Shown here in pieces: positions 48,016 to 56,148 of a DNA stretch of 64,000 bases; position 1 is the first letter of the stretch, and each line of letters begins with the position of its first letter. The notes beneath the pieces were generated by a model, which ran no database searches, had not been told where the DNA came from, and worked only from the letters and a program-made list of their open reading frames with translations. The translations under genes were made by a program, and so were the position numbers. Origin of the DNA: Mucilaginibacter sp. (GTDB lineage: Bacteria > Bacteroidota > Bacteroidia > Sphingobacteriales > Sphingobacteriaceae); assembly GCA_028287895.1 (NCBI GenBank), contig JAQBOV010000020.1, forward strand, positions 1 to 64,000, read 5' to 3'.

Positions 48016-48100
48016 ATTTAATTCGATATAATCCCACAAACTCAACAATTGCGCCATAGCAATTTTTGAGGTCATAATGGCAGTAAATATAGGATTTTAA

Positions 48101-48208
48101 TGTGTAAATGTGCGGATGTGCATAGGTGCAGATGACGATTAGATTATTAAAGGGGAACGCTGCATTTATTGCATTTTAGGTTATTTGCGCATCTGCATAT
48201 TTGCACCT
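48101..48208. repeat. Inverted word-repeat array (TGTGCAGATG type) between secA and a hypothetical gene
   Basis: The left arm (48101-48134) repeats AATGTGCGGATGTGCAT and GGTGCAGATG. The right arm (48183-48208) has GCGCATCTGCATATTTGCACC. The same words fill 54178-54402. Confidence 0.6.
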
Positions 48209-48215
48209 CAGTCCA

Positions 48216-48779
48216 TCAGGAATCGGCATCTTCGTCATCCTCATTTCCATCTAGTTCATCATCATCAAAATCATGGAAGAACTTGTCTTGATCAAACATC
48301 AGGTCTTCCAGTTTTTCCTGTTCGGGCGTGCTGCTGTCAAAGCGTATGGCCCAATTATCCGGTATATCATAACTTTTATCAAAGCCTCTTATCCAGTCTA
48401 TAAATGCGAGCCTGAATTCTTCCACCTTTTCCCGCATCAACTCCGCATAATCCTCTTCATTTATTTCCACCATGGCCGCAAATATGACGGCATTAAGCAT
48501 ATCATGGGCGGCCAGCTTAATTAAAACTGCGTTCTGCATCTTTAATGAATATAAACCCCCGCCTTCTGCACCGGCGATTTTTACCTGGATCAGCATCGCA
48601 TTAGTCAATATCTCAGCGGCAAGGTGTTCTCTTTTTTCGTCTTCTTTCAAAGTTTCCGCTATAATATTGGCCAGTTCCAGTATTTCTTCTGATTTTTGGA
48701 ACACAGGCAGCTTTCTATATTTATCCAACCTTTTTGACATACTGTAGAAGTAATCTTTAGTAATTAAAATTGTTTTCAT
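48216..48779 (-). CDS. Hypothetical helical protein with acidic tail
   Basis: This 187-residue protein is not recognised. It is largely alpha-helical (KSEEILELANIIAETLKEDEKREHLAAEILTNAMLIQVKIAGAEGG), with no signal peptide or membrane helix, and ends in a very acidic tail (DFDDDELDGNEDDEDADS). A second ATG at 48740 (MSKRLDKYRKL) is an attractive start and would give 174 residues. It is divergent from purD, with a palindromic element between, and its 3' end adjoins a word-repeat array before secA. The helical body with a charged tail suggests a soluble partner protein, but nothing more can be said. Confidence 0.7.
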   Translation of the reverse strand: MKTILITKDYFYSMSKRLDKYRKLPVFQKSEEILELANIIAETLKEDEKREHLAAEILTNAMLIQVKIAGAEGGGLYSLKMQNAVLIKLAAHDMLNAVIFAAMVEINEEDYAELMREKVEEFRLAFIDWIRGFDKSYDIPDNWAIRFDSSTPEQEKLEDLMFDQDKFFHDFDDDELDGNEDDEDADS

Positions 48780-48792
48780 CTGCTGTAAAAAA

Positions 48793-48830
48793 AAGTCTCC
48801 CCTGCAGGGGGAGATTTAAAGGGGGCTAAC
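48793..48830 (+). repeat. Intergenic palindromic element, copy 3, before purD
   Basis: GTCTCCCC-TGCA-GGGGGAGAT is a strong hairpin, followed by TTTAAA and GGGGGCTAAC. In the other direction it reads GTTAGCCCCCTTTAAATCTCC, the same order of blocks as the element inside miaB (GTTAGCC, TTTAAA, CTCCCC). It abuts the purD promoter box. Confidence 0.65.
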
Positions 48831-48838
48831 TATCTTTG
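48831..48838 (+). promoter_or_regulatory. Candidate -7 box giving leaderless purD mRNA
   Basis: TATCTTTG fits TAnnTTTG and ends 4 bases before the purD ATG. The -33 place lies inside the palindromic element, so the element may have supplied or changed the promoter. Confidence 0.45.
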
Positions 48839-48842
48839 GCGC

Positions 48843-50117
48843 ATGAATATCCTGCTCCTCGGTTCGGGCGGAAGGGAAAGCGCCTTCGCCTGGAAATTAG
48901 CCCAAAGTCCTAAATGTAAGCAGCTTTTTATAGCACCCGGCAATGCCGGAACGTCGCAATACGGGGAAAATGTCAATATAAAAGCAACTGATTTTGAAGC
49001 CATTGGCCGCTTTGCACTGGATAATGCCGTTGACCTGGTCTTGGTTGGCCCCGAAGAGCCTCTGGTCAAAGGTATCCATGATTTTTTCCTGGCAGATGAG
49101 CAATTGAAAAATATCCCGGTAATAGGTCCCCAGCGCCAGGGGGCACAACTTGAAGGCAGCAAGGATTTTTCAAAGGAATTTATGTTCAGGCAACATATAC
49201 CCACTGCCGCTTCCAGAACTTTTACCCGCCAAACCTTACAGGAAGGCTTTGAATACCTGGCTACACAAAGTTTGCCTATCGTACTAAAGGCCGATGGACT
49301 GGCGGCAGGCAAAGGCGTATTGATCTGCGCCAGTTTGCAGCAGGCGCAGCAGGAATTGATAGAGATGCTTACCGAGGCCAAGTTTGGTGATGCAAGTTCA
49401 AAAGTGGTTATTGAGCAGTTTTTACAGGGGATTGAGCTTTCAGTTTTTGTATTGAGCGATGGTGAAAATTATAAAGTATTACCCGAAGCCAAAGACTATA
49501 AACGTATAGGTGAAGGCGATACCGGTTTAAATACCGGTGGCATGGGCTCTGTTTCACCGGTTCGGTTTGCTGATGCAGCATTTATGCAAAAAGTAACCGA
49601 CCGGGTAATTATTCCAACCGTTGAAGGATTAAAAAAAGAGAATATCCCTTACAAAGGCTTCATCTTTATAGGACTGATGAACTGCGATGGCGAGCCTTAT
49701 GTAATAGAATACAACTGCCGCATGGGGGACCCCGAAACGGAAAGCGTCATTTTAAGAATAGAATCGGACCTGGTTGATTTGTTGCTTGGTGTGGCCGAAG
49801 GCAATTTGAATGAAAGGGAACTCATTATTTCCAACAAAACCGCCGCGACGGTAGTTTGTGTTGCAGGTGGCTATCCCGGTGAGTACCTCAAAAATAAAGT
49901 GATAACAGGAACCGAAAATGTGCGCGAATCACACGTGTTCCATGCGGGCACATCCATCCAGGATGAACATGTTATTACTACTGGCGGGCGTGTTTTGGCA
50001 ATCTCTACCTTACAGGATAACCTCTTTGACGCCCTGCAACAAGCTACGGCCGATGCAAGCCGTATTTATTATGACGGTATGTATTTCAGGAAAGATATCG
50101 GGTTTGATTTGTTGTGA
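48843..50117 (+). CDS. purD: Phosphoribosylamine-glycine ligase
   Basis: The 424-residue PurD joins glycine to phosphoribosylamine with ATP, the second step of purine synthesis. The opening MNILLLGSGGRESAFAWKLAQSP, LVGPEEPLVKGI, the ATP-grasp LKADGLAAGKGVLICAS, DYKRIGEGDTGLNTGGMGSVSP and CRMGDPETESVI are all family marks. Length is standard. It stands alone here; no other pur genes are in the window. Confidence 0.96.
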   Translation: MNILLLGSGGRESAFAWKLAQSPKCKQLFIAPGNAGTSQYGENVNIKATDFEAIGRFALDNAVDLVLVGPEEPLVKGIHDFFLADEQLKNIPVIGPQRQGAQLEGSKDFSKEFMFRQHIPTAASRTFTRQTLQEGFEYLATQSLPIVLKADGLAAGKGVLICASLQQAQQELIEMLTEAKFGDASSKVVIEQFLQGIELSVFVLSDGENYKVLPEAKDYKRIGEGDTGLNTGGMGSVSPVRFADAAFMQKVTDRVIIPTVEGLKKENIPYKGFIFIGLMNCDGEPYVIEYNCRMGDPETESVILRIESDLVDLLLGVAEGNLNERELIISNKTAATVVCVAGGYPGEYLKNKVITGTENVRESHVFHAGTSIQDEHVITTGGRVLAISTLQDNLFDALQQATADASRIYYDGMYFRKDIGFDLL

Positions 50118-50520
50118 TCAGAATACTCCCGTATTAATAATTGGGGCTGTTTGCCCGGCAATGTTTTTTTACAAACAAATATATATTGATCTTATGACTA
50201 TATGTAGGTTTATATCGTACAAAGATCATCTATGCCTAAAACACTTTACACACTCTCATTATCAATGATATTCCTGCATCGGGCACTTGGTTATTTAATT
50301 CATCAAAACCACAGGAAATAAAACATATCCGTTTGATAAGCCCATTATTAATCTTAGGAATTGGATGTAAAGCTAAGCGCTTACACTTTATGCCCTATTT
50401 TCTTTAGCTCATATAAGAGTCATATGGTATTGTTATCTGGGAATGCAGAAAGTATAAAGACTTCAACATTTGAGCAAGGGTGGTAGCCGGAAAAATAAAA
50501 CCGATTTGAATTAAAATAAA
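50118..50520. other. Gap after purD with no recognised gene
   Basis: About 400 bases of AT-rich sequence. The best short frames (for example one ending NAESIKTSTFEQGW near 50480) have no start and resemble nothing I know. No tRNA, riboswitch or clear terminator was found before the hairpin at 50521. It may be decayed coding DNA. Confidence 0.4.
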
Positions 50521-50580
50521 AGGTCCGAAAGCCAAGTTAAAATACTTTACTTTCGGACTTTCCCGTCTTACGGACTTCCG
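50521..50580 (-). terminator. Hairpin terminator / word repeat (GTCCGAAAG type) after TlpA gene
   Basis: GTCCGAAAG pairs with CTTTCGGAC, and AAGT with ACTT inside the loop. On the minus strand, AAGTCCG-like words recur (GGAAGTCCGTAAGACGGGAAAGTCCG). It follows the minus-strand TlpA gene and ends in TTTT on that strand. Confidence 0.5.
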
Positions 50581-50589
50581 CACTAAAAA

Positions 50590-51717
50590 CTATATCTTGC
50601 CGAGCAATTCAGCCAATTTATCCGACAGGTCATAGCCCATCAAATTCTTGCCGACTATTTTACCATCCGGGTCTATCAGGAAGTTTTGGGGGATAGCGCG
50701 AACGCCATACAGATCGGCGGTTTTGCTTTTCCAGTACTGCAGGTCTGATACATGGGTCCAGGTCAGTCCATCTTTATGTATAGCGGCCAGCCATTTATCT
50801 TTAGCGCCCTGCCTGTCCAACGATACGCCCAGTATGGTGAAGTTTTTGCCTTTAAACGTATTAAAGGTTTTTACCACATGCGGGTTCTCCCTGCGGCATG
50901 GGCCGCACCATGATGCCCAAAAGTCAACCAGTACATATTTTCCCCTGAATGAGGACAGGCTGATCACCTTACCGCTTGTGTCAGCTTCGGCAAACTCAGG
51001 AGCTGTTGCACCTATGGCTACTGCTTTTAATTTAGGCAGCCTGTCGCCAAATGCTTTACCGCCTTCTGATTTTTTTATCTCCTCAGCTAATCCATTATAC
51101 AAAGGGGCGATATCCGAATAGTCAGCACTGTAGGCATATGATTCCAGTGCATTTAAACTAATGTATGAATCGGGGTTATCCTGGATGAATTTTTTATTGA
51201 TGGCATTTTCCTGAGCCTCTAATGCTTTCTCTGCATTGTGGTTTTCCCTTCCGAATGTGTCAGCGTTCTTCTGTTCGTCAGTTGCCGCTTTCACTTTAGC
51301 TTCCAAAGCAGTTTCCTCTTCGGTCACCTGCTGTAATGCTGCTTGATAGCGTGCATTGTCCTGATTAGTTTTGGGGCCATCAACTTTGGCGTTCTTTAAC
51401 AGGTCGCTGCTGGTGACCGTAATGGTTCCCTTTTCCAGGTAGATGGCTTTGTAATCCCTAGTGTTAGCACCGGTGCCTTTTTCGTTGAAAATAAGATAGG
51501 CATTTACAGGCACATTGCCCACCGAGCCGCCGAATTGGAACTTGCCATCTTTCAAAGTAGCCGAATCGGTACTTACTTTACCTTTAAGATAAACCTGCAG
51601 ATAAACTTTGGCTGGTGTATTGTAACTGCCTATTATCCCCTGAACAGCATATTTGCCATCCTGCGCAAAAGCCACAATCGGAAGGGCGGCTAAAACTATC
51701 AATATAAATTTCTTCAT
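50590..51717 (-). CDS. TlpA-family thiol-disulfide protein with DUF4369 domain, copy 1
   Basis: The 375-residue exported protein (signal peptide to VAFAQ) has an N-terminal beta-rich DUF4369 domain (about residues 22-130), a helical linker and a C-terminal thioredoxin-like domain. Its redox motif is WASWCGPCRRENPHVVKTFN, and FLIDPDGKIVGKNLMGYDL follows. Such proteins reduce disulfides in the periplasm, for example for cytochrome c or in stress. The start is the ATG at 51717; a longer open frame to 51780 covers word-repeat DNA. It lies directly downstream of a paralog with the same layout. Confidence 0.92.
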   Translation of the reverse strand: MKKFILIVLAALPIVAFAQDGKYAVQGIIGSYNTPAKVYLQVYLKGKVSTDSATLKDGKFQFGGSVGNVPVNAYLIFNEKGTGANTRDYKAIYLEKGTITVTSSDLLKNAKVDGPKTNQDNARYQAALQQVTEEETALEAKVKAATDEQKNADTFGRENHNAEKALEAQENAINKKFIQDNPDSYISLNALESYAYSADYSDIAPLYNGLAEEIKKSEGGKAFGDRLPKLKAVAIGATAPEFAEADTSGKVISLSSFRGKYVLVDFWASWCGPCRRENPHVVKTFNTFKGKNFTILGVSLDRQGAKDKWLAAIHKDGLTWTHVSDLQYWKSKTADLYGVRAIPQNFLIDPDGKIVGKNLMGYDLSDKLAELLGKI

Positions 51718-51724
51718 AAACTCT

Positions 51725-51795
51725 AAATTACGCTTTTTTATAGAATTCGAAACTGAAAATCCGAAACGGGAATCAATCAAAAATCCAAAATTAAT
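51725..51795. repeat. Word-repeat spacer (AATCCGAA type) between TlpA genes
   Basis: GAATTCGAAACTGAAAATCCGAAACGGGAATC and AAAAATCCAAAATT repeat the words seen at 44645-44700. Confidence 0.45.
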
Positions 51796-52938
51796 TTATT
51801 TTTTACCCAGCACTTTTTCCAGTTCGGCCTCAAGATCATCACCCCTGAGATCTTGAGCCACGATCTTTCCGGCGGGGTCTATTAAAAAGTTTTTAGGTAT
51901 GCTCTGTACAAAATATAACCGCGCCACAGCATTGTTCCAGAATTGAAGGTCAGATAATTGTGTCCAGGTCAAATGATCGCTCCTTATCGCGTTCAGCCAG
52001 GCAAATGCATTCTCTCTTTTATCCAATGAAATACCTATTACCGTAAAGTTCTTATTCTTAAACTGATTATAGGTTTTTACAATATTAGGGTTTTCCTGCC
52101 TGCAAGGGCCGCACCACGATGCCCAGAAATCCAGTAATACATACTTACCCCTAAACGATGAAAGCCTCACCGGATGCCCTAAAGTATCTGCCTGTTCAAA
52201 ATCAGGCGCCATCGCTCCGTTTGCTGTAGTTTTTAAACTTTCCAACGCGTTTGTCAGCGCTCTTGCTGTTTCCGTGTCCCTTAATTCTTTTGAAAGGCCA
52301 TCCAAAAGGGGTTCAATTTCATAAGGATCGGGCGAAGGGCCGCCTAAAGTACTTAAGGATAACAGGCTTAAATAACTATTAGGATTAGTCTGTATAAAAT
52401 TCTTGAGGGCATTATGGTAATCTGTTTGTATCACCTTTAATTTTGCCTGCAAGGCATTTTGATCAACGCCTTTACTAGCTGGATTATTGGCCGCTTTTAC
52501 CTCGTCGGTCATTAGTTTGTTTGTGCGGGCGCTGGCCTGATCATTAATAGCCAATAGTTTTTTATACTGATCGTTTATTGGCGAGCCGCTGATCTGGGCC
52601 TTATAAGCCGAATCCGGGCTTTGTAAATCGATCTTGCCTTTGTCCAGGTAAAATACCAGCTTATCAGAATTTTGGCCCACATCCAGCTTATCTGCACCCA
52701 CGCCCTTATAATCAACTATCAATATGGCAAGCGAGGGATAAATGAGGTCACCCTTGAGCTCAAAACTACCATTAACTACCTGCGCTGAATCCAGGACTTT
52801 ATTGGAACCCAACTGGTAGCCCAGGTATATTTTGGCATTCATATGGCCAAACTTGCCTACCACATCAAAAGGTTGCGGAACCTGTGCATAAGCCAATACC
52901 GGCAAGGAAAGCATCAGGCAAAAAAGTAATTTCTTCAT
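51796..52938 (-). CDS. TlpA-family thiol-disulfide protein with DUF4369 domain, copy 2
   Basis: The 380-residue protein repeats the design of its neighbour: signal peptide (to LAYAQ), DUF4369 domain, helical linker, and a thioredoxin domain with WASWCGPCRQENPNIVKTYN and FLIDPAGKIVAQDLRGDDL. The two share the same order and many motifs but differ in most linker residues, so the duplication is not recent. Tandem TlpA-like genes of this sort are frequent in Bacteroidota. Substrates are unknown. Confidence 0.92.
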   Translation of the reverse strand: MKKLLFCLMLSLPVLAYAQVPQPFDVVGKFGHMNAKIYLGYQLGSNKVLDSAQVVNGSFELKGDLIYPSLAILIVDYKGVGADKLDVGQNSDKLVFYLDKGKIDLQSPDSAYKAQISGSPINDQYKKLLAINDQASARTNKLMTDEVKAANNPASKGVDQNALQAKLKVIQTDYHNALKNFIQTNPNSYLSLLSLSTLGGPSPDPYEIEPLLDGLSKELRDTETARALTNALESLKTTANGAMAPDFEQADTLGHPVRLSSFRGKYVLLDFWASWCGPCRQENPNIVKTYNQFKNKNFTVIGISLDKRENAFAWLNAIRSDHLTWTQLSDLQFWNNAVARLYFVQSIPKNFLIDPAGKIVAQDLRGDDLEAELEKVLGKK

Positions 52939-52992
52939 TTATTTTATTTAGATAAGATTTTGATAACGTTTATTTAGTTAATGAATTGCAGA

Positions 52993-54174
52993 TCAGTTTA
53001 ATTTTTGATAGGTGCGCCACCAAAGATCGGGCATTTCGCCCGCAACAGCGGTCTTGTAATCGTCATATCTGCAGGGCACCAGGTGAAAGCGTTCATTCAT
53101 TGAACCACCTGCCGGATAGGGTACCTGCATCCACCACCGGTCTGATTTTTTGCTTTTCACAAACACCACCTCATGGTCTTCGTGCTTCAGACTCGTTTTA
53201 TAGATGAGGTAATGCGATTTAGGATGAAGCGGGAAATCTTTTTTGCGATTGTAAAAGCCATCAATAAAGTACCAGATCATCTGCGCCAGCAAGGTAGCCG
53301 TTTGGCCGTTACTGTCATAGGCAGGGTTAAATTCGTAAAACCCGATGGAGCTTAGCTTATCATTAAAACCGGCATAGCGCGTTATCTGGCAGGCTTCTTC
53401 ACCGTAAAAGCCGTTGGGTGTAGCATTAGCATTGCCCATGGCATCTGATGAGCGGATGGCACCAATATCAAAACTGATCATGCTGGCATTACGGATAACG
53501 GGCTCTGCTACCGCTACCTGCCCGCTTATCTCGCCCAGGCGGTGTGCATCAAAATAAAGTTTATCCATCACCCGCAAACTTTCCTGGCTCGAAAAATAGG
53601 TCTGATAACCCAGGTTACTGAAATTAAACAAATAATTTGGCTCGTGCAAAAATATTTTATTCAGATATGATGTCGAAGTAGTATCCAAACTGTCTGTTGC
53701 CCCATCATCATCCAGGTCGAAACGCGAGTCGATAATCACCAGGTCCACCTTTTGATCAAGTTCCTGATAAGCCATGTACTGGGCATAGGTAATGTCCTGC
53801 CCGCCGCCTATAATGACTGGTAAAATATTCATTTTGATCAGCTCATTCACTACCGTTTTAACCGCAAAATAAGTATCGGTAATGCTTGCTCCCTGGCGGA
53901 TATTTCCCAGGTCAACAATTTTAGTTTTGTAAGCGCCTTCAAATAACTGGTATAGTTTTTCCCTTACGTAATCGGGGCCCAAAGCACAGCCGGGGTTATT
54001 AACTGCATTACGATCATCTTGTACGCCAATGATGGCGATATCTGTTTTCTGCTCCAGATCAGGAAAATCAACGGAATAATGCGCGATCTTATCCCCCAAA
54101 TGACTGGCGAAATAACCATCTTTAGGCGTTATTATTTTCAGGTCGATCGGCGTAAAAAAATCAGATAAAGACAT
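52993..54174 (-). CDS. Arginase/formimidoylglutamase-family protein with altered metal site
   Basis: The 393-residue protein aligns by motif with ureohydrolases (arginase, agmatinase, HutG), which use two Mn ions. The three motifs are present but changed. GGGHD is GGGQD (Q126), DAHxD is DSRFD (residues 149-153) and SxDxDxxDP is SFDIGAIRSSD (residues 234-244). Three of the six usual ligands (two His, one Asp) are therefore replaced by Gln, Arg and Gly. The fold should be kept, but normal di-Mn chemistry is unlikely. The family has a conserved C-terminal extension (PYPAGGSMNERFHLVPCRYDDY). No other histidine-degradation gene is near. Confidence 0.8.
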   Translation of the reverse strand: MSLSDFFTPIDLKIITPKDGYFASHLGDKIAHYSVDFPDLEQKTDIAIIGVQDDRNAVNNPGCALGPDYVREKLYQLFEGAYKTKIVDLGNIRQGASITDTYFAVKTVVNELIKMNILPVIIGGGQDITYAQYMAYQELDQKVDLVIIDSRFDLDDDGATDSLDTTSTSYLNKIFLHEPNYLFNFSNLGYQTYFSSQESLRVMDKLYFDAHRLGEISGQVAVAEPVIRNASMISFDIGAIRSSDAMGNANATPNGFYGEEACQITRYAGFNDKLSSIGFYEFNPAYDSNGQTATLLAQMIWYFIDGFYNRKKDFPLHPKSHYLIYKTSLKHEDHEVVFVKSKKSDRWWMQVPYPAGGSMNERFHLVPCRYDDYKTAVAGEMPDLWWRTYQKLN

Positions 54175-54177
54175 TTA

Positions 54178-54402
54178 GATGTGCAAATATGTTGATGTGC
54201 AAATGTGCAGATTTTTTTAATAGGCAAATGTGCAGATATGTAAATGTGCAGATTTTTTGTCTCAACCAAAACTTTTTGATTCTCCTAATTAATCCGTCTG
54301 CATGTCTGCACATGCCAGTATCTGCATATTCGCCTGTCAGCACCTGATACCATTTGCACATCTGCTCATCTATCCGCACATTTGCACATTCACACATCTG
54401 CA
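54178..54402. repeat. Large inverted word-repeat array (TGTGCAAATGTGCAGAT type)
   Basis: The left arm (54178-54252) repeats GATGTGCAAAT and AATGTGCAGAT several times. The right arm (54298-54402) carries the reverse words (CTGCACATG, ATTTGCACATCTG, CACATTTGCACATT). It fills the whole divergent gap between the arginase-like and epimerase genes, so the promoters of both must lie in it. Confidence 0.7.
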
Positions 54403-54409
54403 TAATAAA

Positions 54410-55381
54410 ATGATACTGGTTACGGGTGCAACAGGTTTCCTGGGTTCTGAAGTAGCAAAGCAACTGGTGCTCGGGGGTAACCGCATTCGTTGTATTAAAC
54501 GGAGTAGTTCAAAAATACCGGCATTATTGTCGCCCTTCGATAAAAATATAACGTGGGTTGAAGCTGATCTGCTGGATATTTTTGCGCTCGGCAACGCCCT
54601 TGCTGAGATCACACAGGTGTATAATTGCGCAGCATTTGTATCGTTAAAACAGGCTGATAAAGAGCCGATGATCTATACCAATGTGACCGGTACGGGTAAC
54701 CTGGTGAATTTATGCGTTCAAAACGGTATCCGGCTGGTGCATGTAAGCTCAGTAGCTGCTGTTGGCCAGGCTAAGCCGGGCGAATTGATTAACGAAAAGC
54801 ATCATCTTGACCAGGCTGCCGAAACAGATGGCTATGCCATATCCAAACTGGAAAGCGAGATGGAAGTTTGGCGCGGCATTGCTGAGGGGCTCGATGCGGT
54901 GATCGTTAACCCATCAATCATTATAGGAGCTAGTGCCGGCGTTGAAGGCAGCGGCGCCCTATTTGAGACCGTGCGAAAAGGATTAAAGTTTTATACCCTG
55001 GGCAGCATGGGCTTTGTGGATGTGGAAGATGTGGCCAAATGCATGATCGCCCTGATGAACAGCGGCATTCATAGTGAGCGTTTTATCGTTAGTGCTGAAA
55101 ATCATAACTATAAGGATCTGACGGCGGAAATAGCACAATGCTTCGGGATAAAGCCGCCTGCTACCCTTGCCAAACCATGGATGATGGAACTGGCCTGGCG
55201 CGGTGCCGCTTTGGCAGCGGCCATCACTTGCAATCCCCCGGCTATTGATAAAGTATCGGCAAGGGCAGCATCCATTACCCGGAACTTTGATAACAGCAAG
55301 ATCAAAAAAGCCACCGGTATGGAGTTTAAGCCGTTGAATGAGTCTGTTAAAGAGGTGTGCCAGGCCCTGAAGACGGTCTGA
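54410..55381 (+). CDS. NAD-dependent epimerase/reductase (extended SDR)
   Basis: The 323-residue protein is an extended short-chain dehydrogenase. It has the Rossmann start MILVTGATGFLGSEVAKQL (TGxxGxxG), VYNCAAFVSLKQ, the Ser-Tyr-Lys active site (VSSVAAVG, DGYAISKLESE) and INPSIIIG-like substrate loop VNPSIIIGASAG. It resembles dihydroflavonol-4-reductase-like proteins; the substrate is unknown. The frame remains open to 54302, but those 36 codons consist of TGTGCA-type word repeats and are not protein-like, so the ATG at 54410 is taken. Confidence 0.88.
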   Translation: MILVTGATGFLGSEVAKQLVLGGNRIRCIKRSSSKIPALLSPFDKNITWVEADLLDIFALGNALAEITQVYNCAAFVSLKQADKEPMIYTNVTGTGNLVNLCVQNGIRLVHVSSVAAVGQAKPGELINEKHHLDQAAETDGYAISKLESEMEVWRGIAEGLDAVIVNPSIIIGASAGVEGSGALFETVRKGLKFYTLGSMGFVDVEDVAKCMIALMNSGIHSERFIVSAENHNYKDLTAEIAQCFGIKPPATLAKPWMMELAWRGAALAAAITCNPPAIDKVSARAASITRNFDNSKIKKATGMEFKPLNESVKEVCQALKTV

Positions 55382-55383
55382 AC

Positions 55384-55470
55384 CACAATTTATTGAATTA
55401 ATCAGTCAGCGGAATTCAGATAAACTGATCATTCAATTCAGATAATTCCTAAATTCGTGCATTCAGGTTC
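55384..55470. repeat. Word-repeat spacer (AATTCAGATAA type)
   Basis: AATTCAGATAA occurs twice, 22 bases apart (55413 and 55435), within GGAATT...AATTCC, and related ATTCAGG words follow up to the next gene. Confidence 0.45.
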
Positions 55471-55488
55471 AGACCCATCAACCCCAAC

Positions 55489-55947
55489 ATGAACAAATAC
55501 CTTTTACTACTTGCTTTAGCGCTTTGCGGATGTATGCGGTCCGGACTGCAACCAAGGGCTAATGAGGCAGCTGAACACTATATAAGGTCGATGCTGGGCA
55601 ACCCGAAATATTTCAAGTCTGTTTCTTTTTCTGCATTACAAAAAAGGCGTTATACCACCGCGCTGGATTCTTCATTAAATTATGCCGGTATTGATACTGG
55701 CAACCATAGAAAAGCAGAAAAGTATGTGGACAGCGAAAACAACCAGCGGCCTGACATTGCAGTGAACAATGTGCAGGACCTGTATAATATTGAGCATGAT
55801 AAGCTGACTTACTACCTGCTGGTCTACTCGTTCAGGATCGACTCCAACGGCTATAAAAAATTTGTGAAATATCGTTTTGAACTGGATACGGCCTGCAGGA
55901 TACTCAATGCCAGGGATATCACCAACAGTCGCACAAGGACGCAATAG
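55489..55947 (+). CDS. Small lipoprotein of unknown function
   Basis: The 152-residue protein has a lipoprotein signal peptide (NKYLLLLALALCGC, Cys at residue 15). The rest is a mixed alpha-beta domain (HYIRSMLGNPKYFKSVSFSALQKRRYTTALD, KLTYYLLVYSFRIDSNGYKKFVKYRFELD) that looks like small secreted domains which pair helix and sheet. I do not recognise the family. It lies between the epimerase and the SerB-ACT gene with sizeable gaps on both sides, so it is probably transcribed alone. Confidence 0.75.
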   Translation: MNKYLLLLALALCGCMRSGLQPRANEAAEHYIRSMLGNPKYFKSVSFSALQKRRYTTALDSSLNYAGIDTGNHRKAEKYVDSENNQRPDIAVNNVQDLYNIEHDKLTYYLLVYSFRIDSNGYKKFVKYRFELDTACRILNARDITNSRTRTQ

Positions 55948-56148
55948 TGTCTTTATCTGAACCTTGCTTTTCGGGGATTGGCAGATTAGGGGCATGACTT
56001 AAACAAAGTCGCGGTAGTCCTAAATCTTTTATCATGGTTCAGACAAATACAAATTAGTGCCCCAAACTTGTTAACACCTGATACCCTATCAACAAACTCA
56101 ACATTTCGCTATGAAGCATCATACAAAAATTGCACCTTTGCAGTCAGG

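Noticed and set aside
48016..48075. N-terminal extension of SecA
   Set aside because: The family begins at [11 protein letters not shown]; the added residues have no counterpart.
54178..54402. CRISPR array
   Set aside because: The repeats are short, vary from copy to copy, lie in both orientations and have no spacers of even length.
54302..54409. N-terminal extension of the epimerase
   Set aside because: The 36 extra residues come from word-repeat DNA and precede the classic Rossmann start MILVTGATG.
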